Positions 51,649 to 60,573 of a DNA stretch of 64,000 nucleotides are shown piece after piece. A model generated the notes under the pieces. It was not told the DNA's origin. It saw nothing but the letters and a program-made list of their open reading frames with translations, and did no database searches. The DNA comes from Modestobacter sp. VKM Ac-2986. Lineage in GTDB: Bacteria; Actinomycetota; Actinomycetes; Mycobacteriales; Geodermatophilaceae. Position 1 is the stretch's first letter, and the number at the start of each line of letters is the position of its first letter. The DNA is taken from contig NZ_JAPVBH010000001.1 in the NCBI RefSeq assembly GCF_026967795.1, positions 420,928 to 484,927 on the forward strand, read 5' to 3'. The position numbers were made by a program, and so were the translations under genes.

Positions 51649-51682
51649 GGGGACGCCTGCCGCCGACCGCGGCAGGCGCCCC
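51649..51682. terminator. Terminator between convergent genes
   Basis: CGCCTGCCGC and GCGGCAGGCG are perfect arms extended by GGGG/CCCC with one bulged A. It lies between the VOC stop and the DUF1348 stop. Confidence 0.8.
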
Positions 51683-51688
51683 GCTGGG

Positions 51689-52171
51689 TCAGCGCAGCGG
51701 GATCTCCGGCTCACCCGGCTGCCGGGGCCCGGTGAGCCGGCGCTCGGCGGCGGTGATCGCCACGTCGTTGATGCTCGCCTCGCGGCGGCTCATCAGCCCG
51801 TGCGCGTCGAACTCCCAGTTCTCGTTGCCGTAGGAGCGCCACCACTGGCCCTCGGCGTCGTGCCACTCGTACTGGAAGCGGACGGCGATCCGGTCGTCGG
51901 TGAACGCCCACAGCGCCTTGCGCAGCACGTAGTCCTGCTCGCGCTCCCACTTGGCGGTCAGGAACTCGACGATCGCGGCGCGACCGGTGAGGAAGGTGTC
52001 CCGGTTCCGCCAGGCGGAGTCCTCGGTGTAGGCCAGCGCCACCCGCTGCGGGTCGCGGCTGTTCCAGCCGTCCTCGGCCGCCTGCACCTTCTGCGCGGCG
52101 GTCTCGGCGGTGAACGGCGGGACCGGTGGGCGGGTGGGGGAGGACGCAGCGAGGCGGTCGGGGCTGGTCAT
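51689..52171 (-). CDS. DUF1348 (NTF2-like) family protein
   Basis: A 160-residue NTF2-fold protein of the DUF1348 type, recognised from [61 protein letters not shown] and the ending [10 protein letters not shown]. Such proteins are widespread and uncharacterised; a small ligand pocket is likely. It overlaps the glutathione-peroxidase stop by 4 nt (ATGA) and belongs to the same unit. Confidence 0.87.
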   Translation of the reverse strand: MTSPDRLAASSPTRPPVPPFTAETAAQKVQAAEDGWNSRDPQRVALAYTEDSAWRNRDTFLTGRAAIVEFLTAKWEREQDYVLRKALWAFTDDRIAVRFQYEWHDAEGQWWRSYGNENWEFDAHGLMSRREASINDVAITAAERRLTGPRQPGEPEIPLR

Positions 52172-52659
52172 GCCAGGACTCCTTCGATGGCGGCGCGGAG
52201 CTCGGGGGCGTCGGGCGTCGTCCCCGGCCGGAACCGGGCGACTACCTCGCCGTCGGCCGAGAGCAGGAACTTCTCGAAGTTCCACTGCACGTCCCCGGCC
52301 TCACCGGTGGCGTCCGGGACGGCGGTGAGCGCGCGGTACAGCGGGTCGGCGCCGGGACCGTTGACCTCGAGCTTGCCGGTCATCGGGAAGGTGACGCCGT
52401 AGGTGGCCGAGCAGAACGCGGCGATCTCCTCCGCCGTCCCGGGCTCCTGGCCGGCGAACTGGTTGCACGGGACGCCGAGCAGGGTGAACCCGCGGCCGGC
52501 GTGCTCCTGCTGCAGCGCCTCGAGCTGCTCGTACTGCGGGGTCAGGCCGCAGCGGCTGGCGACGTTGACCACCAGCGCGGCCGAGCCCGCGGTGAGCGCA
52601 CCGAGCGTCGTCGGCTCACCGTCCAGCGTGGTGAGGGGCAGGTCCAGCAGGTCGCTCAC
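52168..52659 (-). CDS. Glutathione peroxidase family thiol peroxidase (Cys type)
   Basis: A 163-residue peroxidase of the GPx family. The peroxidatic residue is Cys in [12 protein letters not shown] (in place of selenocysteine), with the conserved Gln in [11 protein letters not shown] and Trp-Asn in QWNFEKFL completing the tetrad. Actinobacteria normally lack glutathione, so the reductant is probably thioredoxin or mycothiol-linked; a further Cys in AFCSATYG could resolve. It reduces hydroperoxides. First gene of a unit with DUF1348. Confidence 0.92.
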   Translation of the reverse strand: MSDLLDLPLTTLDGEPTTLGALTAGSAALVVNVASRCGLTPQYEQLEALQQEHAGRGFTLLGVPCNQFAGQEPGTAEEIAAFCSATYGVTFPMTGKLEVNGPGADPLYRALTAVPDATGEAGDVQWNFEKFLLSADGEVVARFRPGTTPDAPELRAAIEGVLA

Positions 52660-52693
52660 GTCAGCTCCGCAGGGTGGGGGGCGGTCGCCGCGG

Positions 52694-53119
52694 TCAACCC
52701 AGGCCCCCGGGGGGCTGTTCCCCGAGGGAGGAGGCGTCGTCGGGGACGTCGACGGCGTGGGCGCGCAGCAGCTCGAACGGCACCACCTCCAACGCCCGCG
52801 CGTTGGTCGCCGCCAGCACCACCCCGGCGGGGGCGCCGGCCTCGGCGGCCTGCCGCCAGCGGACGGCGACCACGCACCAGCGGTCGCCCGGTCGCAGCCC
52901 GGGGAAGCCGTACTCCGGGCGCGGGGTGCTCAGGTCGTTGCCCAGCCGGCGCTGCAGGGCCAGGAACTCCGCGGAGACGACGACGCACACGGTGTGGCTG
53001 CCGACGTCCTCGGGCCCGGTGCGGCAGGAGCCGTCGCGGGTGAAGCCGGTCATCGGGTCGGTGCCGCAGGGCTGCAGGGCACCGCCCAGCACGTTGCGCT
53101 CGCTGCCGGGGGCGTCCAC
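52694..53119 (-). CDS. DUF2237 family protein
   Basis: A 141-residue protein of the DUF2237 family, recognised from RNVLGGALQPCGTDPMTGFTRDGSC, TGPEDVGSHTVCVVVSAEFLAL, GNDLSTPRPEYGFPGLRPGDRWCVVAVRW and ATNARALEVVPFELL. Several Cys are conserved, which suggests metal or redox involvement; the function is unknown. I start at the GTG at 53119, where family similarity begins. It is divergent from the NAD(P)-binding SDR gene. Confidence 0.9.
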   Translation of the reverse strand: MDAPGSERNVLGGALQPCGTDPMTGFTRDGSCRTGPEDVGSHTVCVVVSAEFLALQRRLGNDLSTPRPEYGFPGLRPGDRWCVVAVRWRQAAEAGAPAGVVLAATNARALEVVPFELLRAHAVDVPDDASSLGEQPPGGLG

Positions 53120-53209
53120 CGCCCGATCATGCCCCGGGGCGGCGTCGCGCGCCGATCCGTCGTGCACTCTCGAATCGCGCCCACGGTCCGAGGAGGACAG
53201 TCTGGAGGA

Positions 53210-54145
53210 GTGCGAGTACTGGTGACCGGAGCGTCGGGGTTCGTGGGGGGCAGGCTCGCGCCTGCGCTGGAAGCGGCCGGGCACGAGGTGCGCGCGATGA
53301 CCCGGCGCCCGGAGAGCTACTCCGGTGCCGGCACGCCGGTCGCCGGGGACGTCGCGGACGAGGCCTCGCTGCGGGCCGCGCTCGAGGGCTGCCAGGTCGC
53401 CTACTACCTGGTGCACTCGCTGGACTCGGCCGACTTCCAGGAGCGCGACGCCGAGGCGGCCCGCTCCTTCGGCCGCGCCGCCGCCGACGCCGGGGTGGGC
53501 CGGATCGTCTACCTGGGCGGGCTCGGTGACGACGCCGACGACCTGTCCGCACACCTGCGCAGCCGCCGCCAGGTGGAGCGGCTGCTGGCCGAGGGCGGGG
53601 TGCCGGTCACGGTCCTGCGGGCCGGGATCATCGTCGGCCACGGCGGCGTGTCCTGGGAGATGACCCGGCAGCTGGTGGCGCACCTGCCGGCGATGGTCAC
53701 CCCCCGCTGGGTGCACACGCGGACCCAGCCGATCGCGGTCGGCGACGTGGTCCGGTACCTGGTCGGGGTCCTCGACGCCCCCGAGGCCGAGGGCCGGCAC
53801 TTCGACGTGGGCGGCCCGGAGGTGCTCGAGTACCTGGAGATGCTGACCCGGGTCGCGGAGATCCAGGGGCGTCGGCTGCTGATCGTGCCGGTGCCGCTGC
53901 TGACGCCCCAGCTGTCCTCGCGCTGGCTGGCACTGGTCACCGACGTCGACGTGCAGACCGGCCGGTCGCTGATCGACTCGATGAGCAACGAGGTGGTGGT
54001 GCGCGACGACTCGATCCGCCGCATCGTGCCCTTCGACCCGATGCCCTACGACGAGGCCGTCCTCACCGCGCTCGGTGAACGCGCACGGGCGCGCCGGGAG
54101 GCCCGACAGGGCAAGCCCGCGTCCCGGATCAGGACCGGCCGGTGA
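53210..54145 (+). CDS. NAD(P)-binding protein, atypical SDR (NmrA/YbjT-like)
   Basis: A 311-residue atypical SDR. The Rossmann motif is VTGASGFVGG at the N-terminus, followed by GDVADEASLRAALEGCQVAYYLVHSL, IVYLGGLGDD and VTVLRAGIIVGHGG. The YxxxK motif is missing, so it may bind rather than convert its ligand, or act on quinones as in NmrA/QOR2-type proteins. The GTG at 53210 follows GGAGGAGGAC and TGGAGGAG. Its stop overlaps the CPBP protease start (GTGA). Confidence 0.85.
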   Translation: MRVLVTGASGFVGGRLAPALEAAGHEVRAMTRRPESYSGAGTPVAGDVADEASLRAALEGCQVAYYLVHSLDSADFQERDAEAARSFGRAAADAGVGRIVYLGGLGDDADDLSAHLRSRRQVERLLAEGGVPVTVLRAGIIVGHGGVSWEMTRQLVAHLPAMVTPRWVHTRTQPIAVGDVVRYLVGVLDAPEAEGRHFDVGGPEVLEYLEMLTRVAEIQGRRLLIVPVPLLTPQLSSRWLALVTDVDVQTGRSLIDSMSNEVVVRDDSIRRIVPFDPMPYDEAVLTALGERARARREARQGKPASRIRTGR

Positions 54146-54936
54146 CCCGCGACCGGCGCCGCATCGGGGAGTCCCTCATCTCCGACGACGGCCTCACCCG
54201 GCTGCTCGACCGGCTGCCCCCGTGGCTGATCGACAAGGTCCCGCGCGACCACCACGAGTCCGACGCCGCCTTCCGCCGCCGCCGCCGGGTGACCGGTGTC
54301 GTGTCGGTGGCCGGGGCGGGGCTGCTGGGCGTCTCGCTGTCGCGCAAGCCGGACTCGACGTCCTTCTACGCCCTCACCCTCGGGGTGGCCGCCACCTGGG
54401 TGGCCGGCGGGATCGCCTCCGGCCCGCTGCACCTGGGCTGGATGCAGACGCCGAAGGCCACGCTGCGCCGGCCGCTGATCACCCCGGTCGCCGGCGGGGT
54501 CACCGCGTTCGGGGCCTTCTACGCCGCGGCCCTGGTGGCCAAGCAGGTCCCGCCGCTGGAGGCCGCGATCACCCGCGTGCTCCGCTACGCCCAGCAGGGC
54601 AACCCGGCGCTGGTCACCACGACCACCCTGGCCAACGGCGTCGCCGAGGAGGTCTTCTTCCGGGGCGCGCTGTACGCCGCGGTCGGTGTCGACCACCCGG
54701 TGCTGAAGTCCTCCGCCGTCTACACGCTGGCCACGGTCGCCACCCGCAACCCGGCCCTGGTGCTCGCCTCGGTGCCGATGGGCCTGCTGTTCGCCTGGCA
54801 GCGGCGGATCACCGGGGGCATCCAGGCCCCCGCGCTGACCCACCTCACCTGGTCGGTGCTCATGCTCCGGTACCTGCCGCCGCTGTTCGCCGACAAGCCC
54901 TCCATCGACGACACGCGCGCCGCACAGACGCTCTGA
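54142..54936 (+). CDS. CPBP family intramembrane glutamic protease (Abi/CAAX type)
   Basis: A 264-residue membrane protein with about six hydrophobic helices. The motif 1 of CPBP proteases is EEVFFRGALY (EExxxR), and the second motif is ALTHLTWSVLML with the conserved His. Members cleave CAAX proteins in eukaryotes and confer bacteriocin self-immunity or release regulators in bacteria. It is translationally coupled to the upstream SDR-like protein by a 4-nt overlap. The substrate is unknown. Confidence 0.88.
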   Translation: MTRDRRRIGESLISDDGLTRLLDRLPPWLIDKVPRDHHESDAAFRRRRRVTGVVSVAGAGLLGVSLSRKPDSTSFYALTLGVAATWVAGGIASGPLHLGWMQTPKATLRRPLITPVAGGVTAFGAFYAAALVAKQVPPLEAAITRVLRYAQQGNPALVTTTTLANGVAEEVFFRGALYAAVGVDHPVLKSSAVYTLATVATRNPALVLASVPMGLLFAWQRRITGGIQAPALTHLTWSVLMLRYLPPLFADKPSIDDTRAAQTL

Positions 54937-54993
54937 CCTGGTCGTAGGGGCTCCCGCCTCCCACAGGAGGACGGCGGGTGGCAGGCTCCGCCC

Positions 54994-56259
54994 GTGACCG
55001 CGCAGACCCCCGCTCCGCCCGCCGGCGACCGGGTGCGCCGCACCGCCGAGGTCACGGCGGCCACCAACGCCGTCGTGACGGTCATCGACCCGCCGCTGCC
55101 GCACGCCCCCGAGGGTCCGCTGGCCGGCGTCCGGGTGGGCCTGAAGGACAGCATCGACACCGCCGGGGTGCGCACCACCTGCGGCTCGGCGTACTTCGCC
55201 GACCGGGTTCCCGACGTCGACGCCGAGGTGGTCTCCCGGCTCACCGCGGCAGGTGCGCAGGTGGTGGCCAAGCTCAACCTCAGCGAGTTCGCCCTCGGCC
55301 TGACCGGGACGAACTCCCTCGCCGGGCCCTCGCAGAACCCCTGGGACGGCGACCGCGTGCCCGGCGGCTCCAGCAGCGGGTCCGCCGTCGCCGTGGCGGC
55401 CGGGCTGGTCGACCTGGCGCTGGGCACCGACACCGGCGGCTCGGTGCGGGTGCCCGCCGCCGCCTGCGGGGTCACCGGGCTGCGGCCGGGCGTGTCGGTG
55501 GTGCCCGACGCCGGCACCTTCCCGGTCTGCGAGCTCGTCGACACCGTGGGCCCGATCGCCCGCGACGTCCCGCTGGTCGCCCGGGCGTTCGCGGTGCTGG
55601 CCGGCCGCGCGGTGCGCGAGCTGACGCCTGCGCCGCCGGTGCGGATCGGCGTCCCGGAGTCCTGGACGCACCCGCTGGACCCCGGGGTCGCCGCGGTGGT
55701 CGCCGCGGCCGCACAGGTGTTCGCCGCGGGCGGCAGCGAGCTGGTGCCGGTGCGCGTGCCCGGCACCGGGTCGGCGCTGGACGTGCTCTACACGCTGGTC
55801 TACGCCGACGTCGCCGACCTGCACGTGGAGCGGCTGGCGCACCCGGAGCTGTTCCAGCCCGAGACGCTGACCCGGGTGCGGGTCGGCGAGGGGCTCAGCG
55901 ACGGCCACCGGGCCGAGGCGCTGGAGGCCCGCGCGGAGTTCCAGCGCGCCCTGGAGGAGGTCTTCGCCTCCGTCGACGTGCTGCTCAGCCCGACGCTGCC
56001 GGTCGACGTCCCGACGGTCGCCACCGACGAGGACGTGCTGGCCCTCACCCGCCGGCTGGCGCTGCTGACCGCGCCCTGGTCGCTGCACGCCGGGCCGACG
56101 CTGGCCCTGCCGGTCGGCCGGCACCCGGTCTCCGGCATGCCGGTGGGCGCCCAGCTCACCGCGCCGGTCGGTGGGGAGGACGCGCTGCTGGACGCCGGCG
56201 CCTGGTTCCAGCAGCGCACGGACTGGCACACGGCCACCCCGCCCTGCTCGGTGGACTGA
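54994..56259 (+). CDS. Amidase (amidase-signature family)
   Basis: A 421-residue amidase-signature hydrolase with the Ser-cisSer-Lys triad: Lys in VRVGLKDSIDTAG, cis-Ser in GGSSSGSAVAVAAG and the nucleophile Ser in TDTGGSVRVPAAACG. Length and the ending fit small amidases such as AtzF-like or AMP-dependent amide-cleaving members. It hydrolyses an amide to acid and ammonia; the substrate is unknown. GTG start at 54994. Convergent with the sensor kinase (3-nt gap). Confidence 0.9.
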   Translation: MTAQTPAPPAGDRVRRTAEVTAATNAVVTVIDPPLPHAPEGPLAGVRVGLKDSIDTAGVRTTCGSAYFADRVPDVDAEVVSRLTAAGAQVVAKLNLSEFALGLTGTNSLAGPSQNPWDGDRVPGGSSSGSAVAVAAGLVDLALGTDTGGSVRVPAAACGVTGLRPGVSVVPDAGTFPVCELVDTVGPIARDVPLVARAFAVLAGRAVRELTPAPPVRIGVPESWTHPLDPGVAAVVAAAAQVFAAGGSELVPVRVPGTGSALDVLYTLVYADVADLHVERLAHPELFQPETLTRVRVGEGLSDGHRAEALEARAEFQRALEEVFASVDVLLSPTLPVDVPTVATDEDVLALTRRLALLTAPWSLHAGPTLALPVGRHPVSGMPVGAQLTAPVGGEDALLDAGAWFQQRTDWHTATPPCSVD

Positions 56260-56262
56260 GCC

Positions 56263-59118
56263 TCAGCCGGCCCGCTGGGCCCGGATGGTCACGGTGGTGC
56301 CCTCGGGGCTCGGGACGGCGCTGACGTCGGCGAACGCGCTCATCAGGGTCGAGCCGCGGCCGCGGTCCATGCTCGCGCCGCGCTCGCGCCACTGCCCGAA
56401 GTCGCGGACGGTGATCACCACGCCGGAGGCCGAGGCCTCGACGGTGACGTCGATGAACGGCTCGATCGGGTCCTGGGCGTGCTCGACGGCGTTGGTCGCG
56501 GCCTCGCACGCGGCCAGCAGCAGGTCGTAGGCCTGGTCCTCGTCCACGCCGGCGGACTCCAGCAGCCGGCGCAGCGCCCGCCGCAGCGCGGGGACCGCAC
56601 GCGGGGAGGCCGGGAAGCGCCAGGCGTCGAAGTGCACCGGGGGAGCCGGGGGTGCGGGCGGCGGCGGGGGCGCGGCCGGCGCCGCGGGCCGGCGGCTCGC
56701 GGGCACCAGCGTGCGGACGTCGGCCCGCCCGCCGGGGCCGGCGGGGGACGGCGGCCCGGCAGGGGCGGGCCCGGTGCCGGTCGGCTCGGTGCCGGTCGGC
56801 TCGGTGCCGGCCGGGGTGGTGCCGGCCGGCACGGTGCTCATCGGGGCGGTGCTGGTCGGGGCGGCACCGGTCGAGGGGCCACCCGTCGGGGACGTGCCGG
56901 TCGGGGTGGTGTCGACGGTCCGGACACCGGCGGCCCGCTCGATCGCCACCCGCAGCCGGGCGATCAGCTCGGCGGCCTGGAAGGGCTTGGCCAGGTAGTC
57001 GTCGACGCCGGCGGCGAAGCCCTCGACCGCGGCCTCCTGCCCGGCCCGGGCGGTGAGCATCAGCACCGGGACACCCCGGGTGGCCGGGTCGGCCCGCAAC
57101 CGCTGCAGCAGCTCGAACCCGTCGACCCGCGGCATCATCACGTCGGTCACCACGACGTCGGGCCGGTGCTCGGTGATGACGGCGAGCGCCTCCTCGCCGT
57201 CGGCGCAGGTGCGCACCTGCCAGATCGGGGCGAGCAACCGGGTCAGGTACGTGCGCATGTCGGCGTTGTCGTCGACGACCAGCACGGTCACCGAGGGGTC
57301 GACCGGGTCCGCCGGCTGCTCGCGCGGGGCGACGTCGGTCTCCCATGCCTCGGCGGTGCCGCGGGCGGCCTCGGAGGGCCCGGTCGCCCCGGCGTCGCCC
57401 TCGGCGTCGGGGGTGCCGTAGGGGACGGTGACGGTGAAGGTGCTGCCCCGGCCGGGCTCGCTGTCGACGTGCACGACGCCGCCGTGCAGGGTCACCAGCT
57501 CGCGGACCAGGGCCAGCCCGATGCCGGTGCCCTCGCGGTTGCGGGCCAGCGAGCCAGCCACCCGGTGGAACCGGTCGAACACCAGCGGCAGCTCCTCGGC
57601 GGCGATGCCGATGCCCGTGTCGGTGACGGTGAGCTCCACGGCGTCGTCCGTGCCGCGCAGCCGCACCCCGATACCGCCGACGAAGGTGTACTTCACCGCG
57701 TTGGACAGCAGGTTCAGCACGACCTTCTCCCACATCCGCGGGTCGACGGCGGCCGGGTGCGGCAGTGGCGGGCAGTCGACGGTCAGGCTCAGCCCGGCCC
57801 GCTCGGCCGCGGCGCGCAGCACCCCGGCCAGCTCGGCGGTGAACGCCGGCAGGTCGGTGGCCACCCGGACGGCGGTGGCCCGGCCGGCCTCGATGCTGGC
57901 GACGTCCATCAGGTCGTTGACCAGTCGCTGCAGGCGCCGGCCGTTGCGCGCAGCGAGGGTCAGCTGGTCGCGGGCGGCCGCCGGCAGGCCGTCGGCGCCG
58001 GCCAGGACGTCGTCGATCGGCCCCAGCAGCAGGGTCAGCGGGGTGCGCAGCTCGTGGCTGACGTCGGAGAAGAACGCGGTCTTGGCCCGGTCGAGCTCGG
58101 CGAGGGACTCCGCGCGCCGCCGCTCGGCCTCGAAGGCCCGGGCGTTGCCCAGCGCGCCGACGAACTGGCCGGCGACCAGCTGGAGGAAGGTGCGGTACTC
58201 GTCGTCGAGCTCCAGGTTCGGGCTCACGCCCAGCACCAGGACGCCGACCCGCTCACCGGAGGAGCCGGTCAGCGGCAGTGCGACGGCGTCCCGGACGCGG
58301 TCCTCCCACAGCCCGCCGACGATGCGCAGCTCCGCGACCCCGCCGGGCAGCTCGACGGCGTCGGCCACGCTCGCCGGGAGCCGCTCGGGCGCGCAGCCGA
58401 TCGTGGCCGCGCGGCGGAGCCGGGAGCCGCCGTCCTCGTCGAGGTAGACGGCGGCGAAGGGCACGTCCAGCGGGTCCCCGGCCAGCGCCGCGCAGAGCCC
58501 GTCGAGGACGGCGGCCTCGTCGCCCAGGGCGCCGTCGGCGGTGGACAGCGCGTGCAACAGCTCCTGGCGGCGCTCGCCGAGCACCTCGCCGGTGACCTCG
58601 GTGCAGACGGCGTGCATGCCGGCGACCGTGCCGTCGTCGCCGAAGGCCGGGGCGTGGGAGACGGTGAAGTAGGTCTCCTCGCGGTAGCCGGCGCGCTCGA
58701 GCAGCAGCGGCAGCCGGGGCAGCCAGGAGGCCTCGCGGGTGGACATGGCGTGCTCGACCGGGCCGGCGAGGGCGTCCCAGCCCTCGGCCAGGGTGACCCG
58801 GATGTCCTCCCCGATCGCCGGGTGCTTGGCGCCGATGAACGGGGCGTAGGCGTCGTTGTAGAACTGCAGGAAGTCCGGGCCCCAGGTCAGCACCATGGGG
58901 AACCGGGAGGCCAGCACGGTGCGGACGGCGAAGCGCAGGCCCTGCGGCCAGCCCTCGACCGGGCCGACGGCGGTGTGCGCCCAGTCGTGGGCGGCCATCA
59001 GCCGGCCTGCTTCTCCGCCGGAGGCGAACAGGTCGTCGCCGCGGGAGGCGGACAGGTCGTCGCCGCCACCGGCGACGAGGTCGGCGGCGTCCGGACCCGA
59101 GGGCAGCTCGGGGGCCAC
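56263..59118 (-). CDS. Hybrid sensor histidine kinase with C-terminal RsbW-like kinase domain
   Basis: A 951-residue signalling protein. In order: PAS-like domain (~39-175, with WPQGLRFAVRTVLASRFPMVLTWG), GAF (~180-316), HisKA with His355 in SHELRTPL, HATPase (~455-570, NLLSNAVKY and DTGIGIA), REC (~609-725, phospho-Asp659 in VVTDVMMPRVDG), a Thr/Pro/Gly-rich repeat linker (~730-825), and a second ATPase domain of the anti-sigma RsbW/SpoIIAB type (~830-951, FPASPRAVPALRRAL, ACEAATNAVEHA). No membrane helix is present, so it is soluble. The GTG at 59118 has GGAGG 5 nt upstream; GTG 59124 is an alternative. Confidence 0.9.
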   Translation of the reverse strand: MAPELPSGPDAADLVAGGGDDLSASRGDDLFASGGEAGRLMAAHDWAHTAVGPVEGWPQGLRFAVRTVLASRFPMVLTWGPDFLQFYNDAYAPFIGAKHPAIGEDIRVTLAEGWDALAGPVEHAMSTREASWLPRLPLLLERAGYREETYFTVSHAPAFGDDGTVAGMHAVCTEVTGEVLGERRQELLHALSTADGALGDEAAVLDGLCAALAGDPLDVPFAAVYLDEDGGSRLRRAATIGCAPERLPASVADAVELPGGVAELRIVGGLWEDRVRDAVALPLTGSSGERVGVLVLGVSPNLELDDEYRTFLQLVAGQFVGALGNARAFEAERRRAESLAELDRAKTAFFSDVSHELRTPLTLLLGPIDDVLAGADGLPAAARDQLTLAARNGRRLQRLVNDLMDVASIEAGRATAVRVATDLPAFTAELAGVLRAAAERAGLSLTVDCPPLPHPAAVDPRMWEKVVLNLLSNAVKYTFVGGIGVRLRGTDDAVELTVTDTGIGIAAEELPLVFDRFHRVAGSLARNREGTGIGLALVRELVTLHGGVVHVDSEPGRGSTFTVTVPYGTPDAEGDAGATGPSEAARGTAEAWETDVAPREQPADPVDPSVTVLVVDDNADMRTYLTRLLAPIWQVRTCADGEEALAVITEHRPDVVVTDVMMPRVDGFELLQRLRADPATRGVPVLMLTARAGQEAAVEGFAAGVDDYLAKPFQAAELIARLRVAIERAAGVRTVDTTPTGTSPTGGPSTGAAPTSTAPMSTVPAGTTPAGTEPTGTEPTGTGPAPAGPPSPAGPGGRADVRTLVPASRRPAAPAAPPPPPAPPAPPVHFDAWRFPASPRAVPALRRALRRLLESAGVDEDQAYDLLLAACEAATNAVEHAQDPIEPFIDVTVEASASGVVITVRDFGQWRERGASMDRGRGSTLMSAFADVSAVPSPEGTTVTIRAQRAG
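56772..56915. repeat. Degenerate 15-bp repeats in the kinase linker
   Basis: Units like GGTGCCGGTCGGCTC, present twice perfectly (56776-56805) and then as variants, encode the Thr/Pro/Gly-rich linker between REC and the RsbW-like domain (PTGTE PTGTE PAGTT and similar). Confidence 0.7.
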
Positions 59119-59325
59119 GTCCACCTCCAGTCGACACCGGCACGGGCTGCCCGGGGCAGCGCACGTCCGGGACCGGTCACCCGACCCGTCCCGGACACGG
59201 AACCTACCGGTCGCGGTGTCGGGAGGGCAGGAGGAGGCCCGGTCGCCGTGCCGGGCACCGGGCGGGTTGGATGGGGCGCAGTCCGCCGGGACCACCCCGG
59301 CGCCCGATCCCACCAGGAGAACACC

Positions 59326-59703
59326 GTGGCAGAGCTGACCCGCCCCGACGTCGAGCCGCCCTCCGGCCCGGCCCCCAGCGAGCTGGTGATCGAGGACCTG
59401 GTCGTGGGTGACGGCCCCGAGGCCACCTCCGGCAGCCTGGTGAGCGCCCACTACGTCGGCGTGACCCACGACGGCGGCGAGCAGTTCGACGCCTCCTGGG
59501 ACCGCGGCGACCCGCTGGAGTTCCGCCTCGGCGTCGGCATGGTCATCCAGGGTTGGGACGAGGGCATCGCCGGCATGAAGGTCGGCGGCCGCCGCCGGCT
59601 CACCATCCCCGCGCACAAGGCCTACGGCGACCGCGGTGCCGGCGGCGTCATCAAGCCCGGCGCCACCCTGGTCTTCGTCGTCGACCTCGTCGGCGTCCGC
59701 TGA
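59326..59703 (+). CDS. FKBP-type peptidyl-prolyl isomerase
   Basis: A 125-residue single-domain FKBP. It shows LVSAHYVGVTHDGGEQFDASWDRG, LGVGMVIQGWDEGIAGMKVGGRRRLTIPA and YGDRGAGGVIKPGATLVFVVDL, with the usual binding-site residues (Tyr, Phe-Asp, Val-Ile, Trp, Tyr). It should isomerise X-Pro bonds during protein folding and is cytoplasmic (no signal peptide). GTG start at 59326 after CAGGAGA. It is divergent from the kinase (207-nt gap) and convergent with the SDR via repeat copy B. Confidence 0.94.
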   Translation: MAELTRPDVEPPSGPAPSELVIEDLVVGDGPEATSGSLVSAHYVGVTHDGGEQFDASWDRGDPLEFRLGVGMVIQGWDEGIAGMKVGGRRRLTIPAHKAYGDRGAGGVIKPGATLVFVVDLVGVR

Positions 59704-59791
59704 CGAAGGACCCCGTTGCCCTCCACCGCTCGCAAGCTCGCGTCGGGCCCCTGCAACGGGGCCTGATGGTGGGGGGCAGTGGGGTCCTCCC
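59704..59791. repeat. Convergent-gene repeat element, copy B
   Basis: It fills the gap between the FKBP stop (59701-59703) and the SDR stop (59792). The arms GGACCCCGTTGC (59708-59719) and GCAACGGGGCC (59753-59763) pair; GCGAGCTTGCGAG occurs on the minus strand; the right third repeats the copy A end (GGTGGGGGGCAGTGGGGTCC, identical at 59768-59787). Each edge starts directly at a stop codon. Confidence 0.8.
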
Positions 59792-60502
59792 TCAGACGGA
59801 GACGCCCATCTGGCGGTAGAAGTCGCGCGGGTCGCCGGCCAGCGAGGCCTTGACGCCCCGGCTCCAGTCGTCGACCAGGACCTCCCAGTCGCCGGCCTGG
59901 ACGCCGTCCAGCGCCGTCCGGACGACGTCGGCGGCGTCGGTCTTGAACCCGTCGTAGCCGGCCATCATGTCGGTGTCGGCGGCACCCAGCACCACGCCGG
60001 TGACCTGCGTGCCCTGTCCGATGAGCTCCAGCCGGACGCCGTTGGTGAGGTTCCACGCCGCCGCCTTGCCCGCGGCGTAGGCACCCGCGCCGTTGGTGGA
60101 GAACCAGGACAGCGCCGAGAGCACGTTGACGATCCCGCCGCCGCCGTTGCGGGCGAGCACGGGCGCGAAGGCGCGGACGACGCCGAGCGTGCCGTAGAAG
60201 TGCGTGTCCATCTCCCGCCGGATGTCGGCCAGGTCGCCGGTGACCAGGTTCGCGCCGGTGGTGATGCCGGCGTTGTTGACCACCAGGGTCACGTCGCCGG
60301 CGGCCGCGGCGGCCGCGGCGATCGACTCCGCGTCGGTGACGTCGAGCTGGAGCACCTCGACGCCGGGGAGGTCGACGGCCTCGGGGCGGCGGGAGGTCGC
60401 GTAGACCTTCGAGGCGCCGCGCTCGAGCAGCTGCTGGGCGAACTGGCGGCCGAGGCCGCGGTTGGCGCCGGTGACGAGGGCGACGGATCCGGTGATGTCC
60501 AT
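59792..60502 (-). CDS. SDR family oxidoreductase under MerR control
   Basis: A 236-residue short-chain dehydrogenase. It shows GSVALVTGANRGLGRQFAQQLLERGA, VNNAGITTGANL, the catalytic Ser in VLSALSWFS and the Tyr-Lys pair in GAYAAGKAA. The substrate is unknown; such MerR-paired SDRs often respond to electrophiles or redox stress. Start ATG at 60502. A promoter with a 20-bp spacer spanning a perfect inverted repeat lies upstream, pointing to activation by the divergent MerR protein. Confidence 0.9.
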   Translation of the reverse strand: MDITGSVALVTGANRGLGRQFAQQLLERGASKVYATSRRPEAVDLPGVEVLQLDVTDAESIAAAAAAAGDVTLVVNNAGITTGANLVTGDLADIRREMDTHFYGTLGVVRAFAPVLARNGGGGIVNVLSALSWFSTNGAGAYAAGKAAAWNLTNGVRLELIGQGTQVTGVVLGAADTDMMAGYDGFKTDAADVVRTALDGVQAGDWEVLVDDWSRGVKASLAGDPRDFYRQMGVSV

Positions 60503-60541
60503 GGTGGTGCTGCTCCTTGCGTTCGGGGGTTGCTGTCGGGG

Positions 60542-60573
60542 ACGCTAGGACCTGACGTTGACGTCAGGGTCAA
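60542..60573 (-). promoter_or_regulatory. MerR-type promoter/operator with 20-bp spacer
   Basis: On the minus strand TTGACC (60573-60568) and TAGCGT (60547-60542, TANNNT) are 20 nt apart. Within the spacer lies CCTGACGT-TG-ACGTCAGG (60551-60568). The overlong spacer with a central palindrome is the hallmark of MerR-activated promoters. Confidence 0.8.

Noticed and set aside
56479..59325. Long plus-strand frame opposite the hybrid kinase, continuing into FKBP
   Set aside because: Only the last 125 codons (from 59326) match a family; the rest is the antisense of a well-supported kinase gene.
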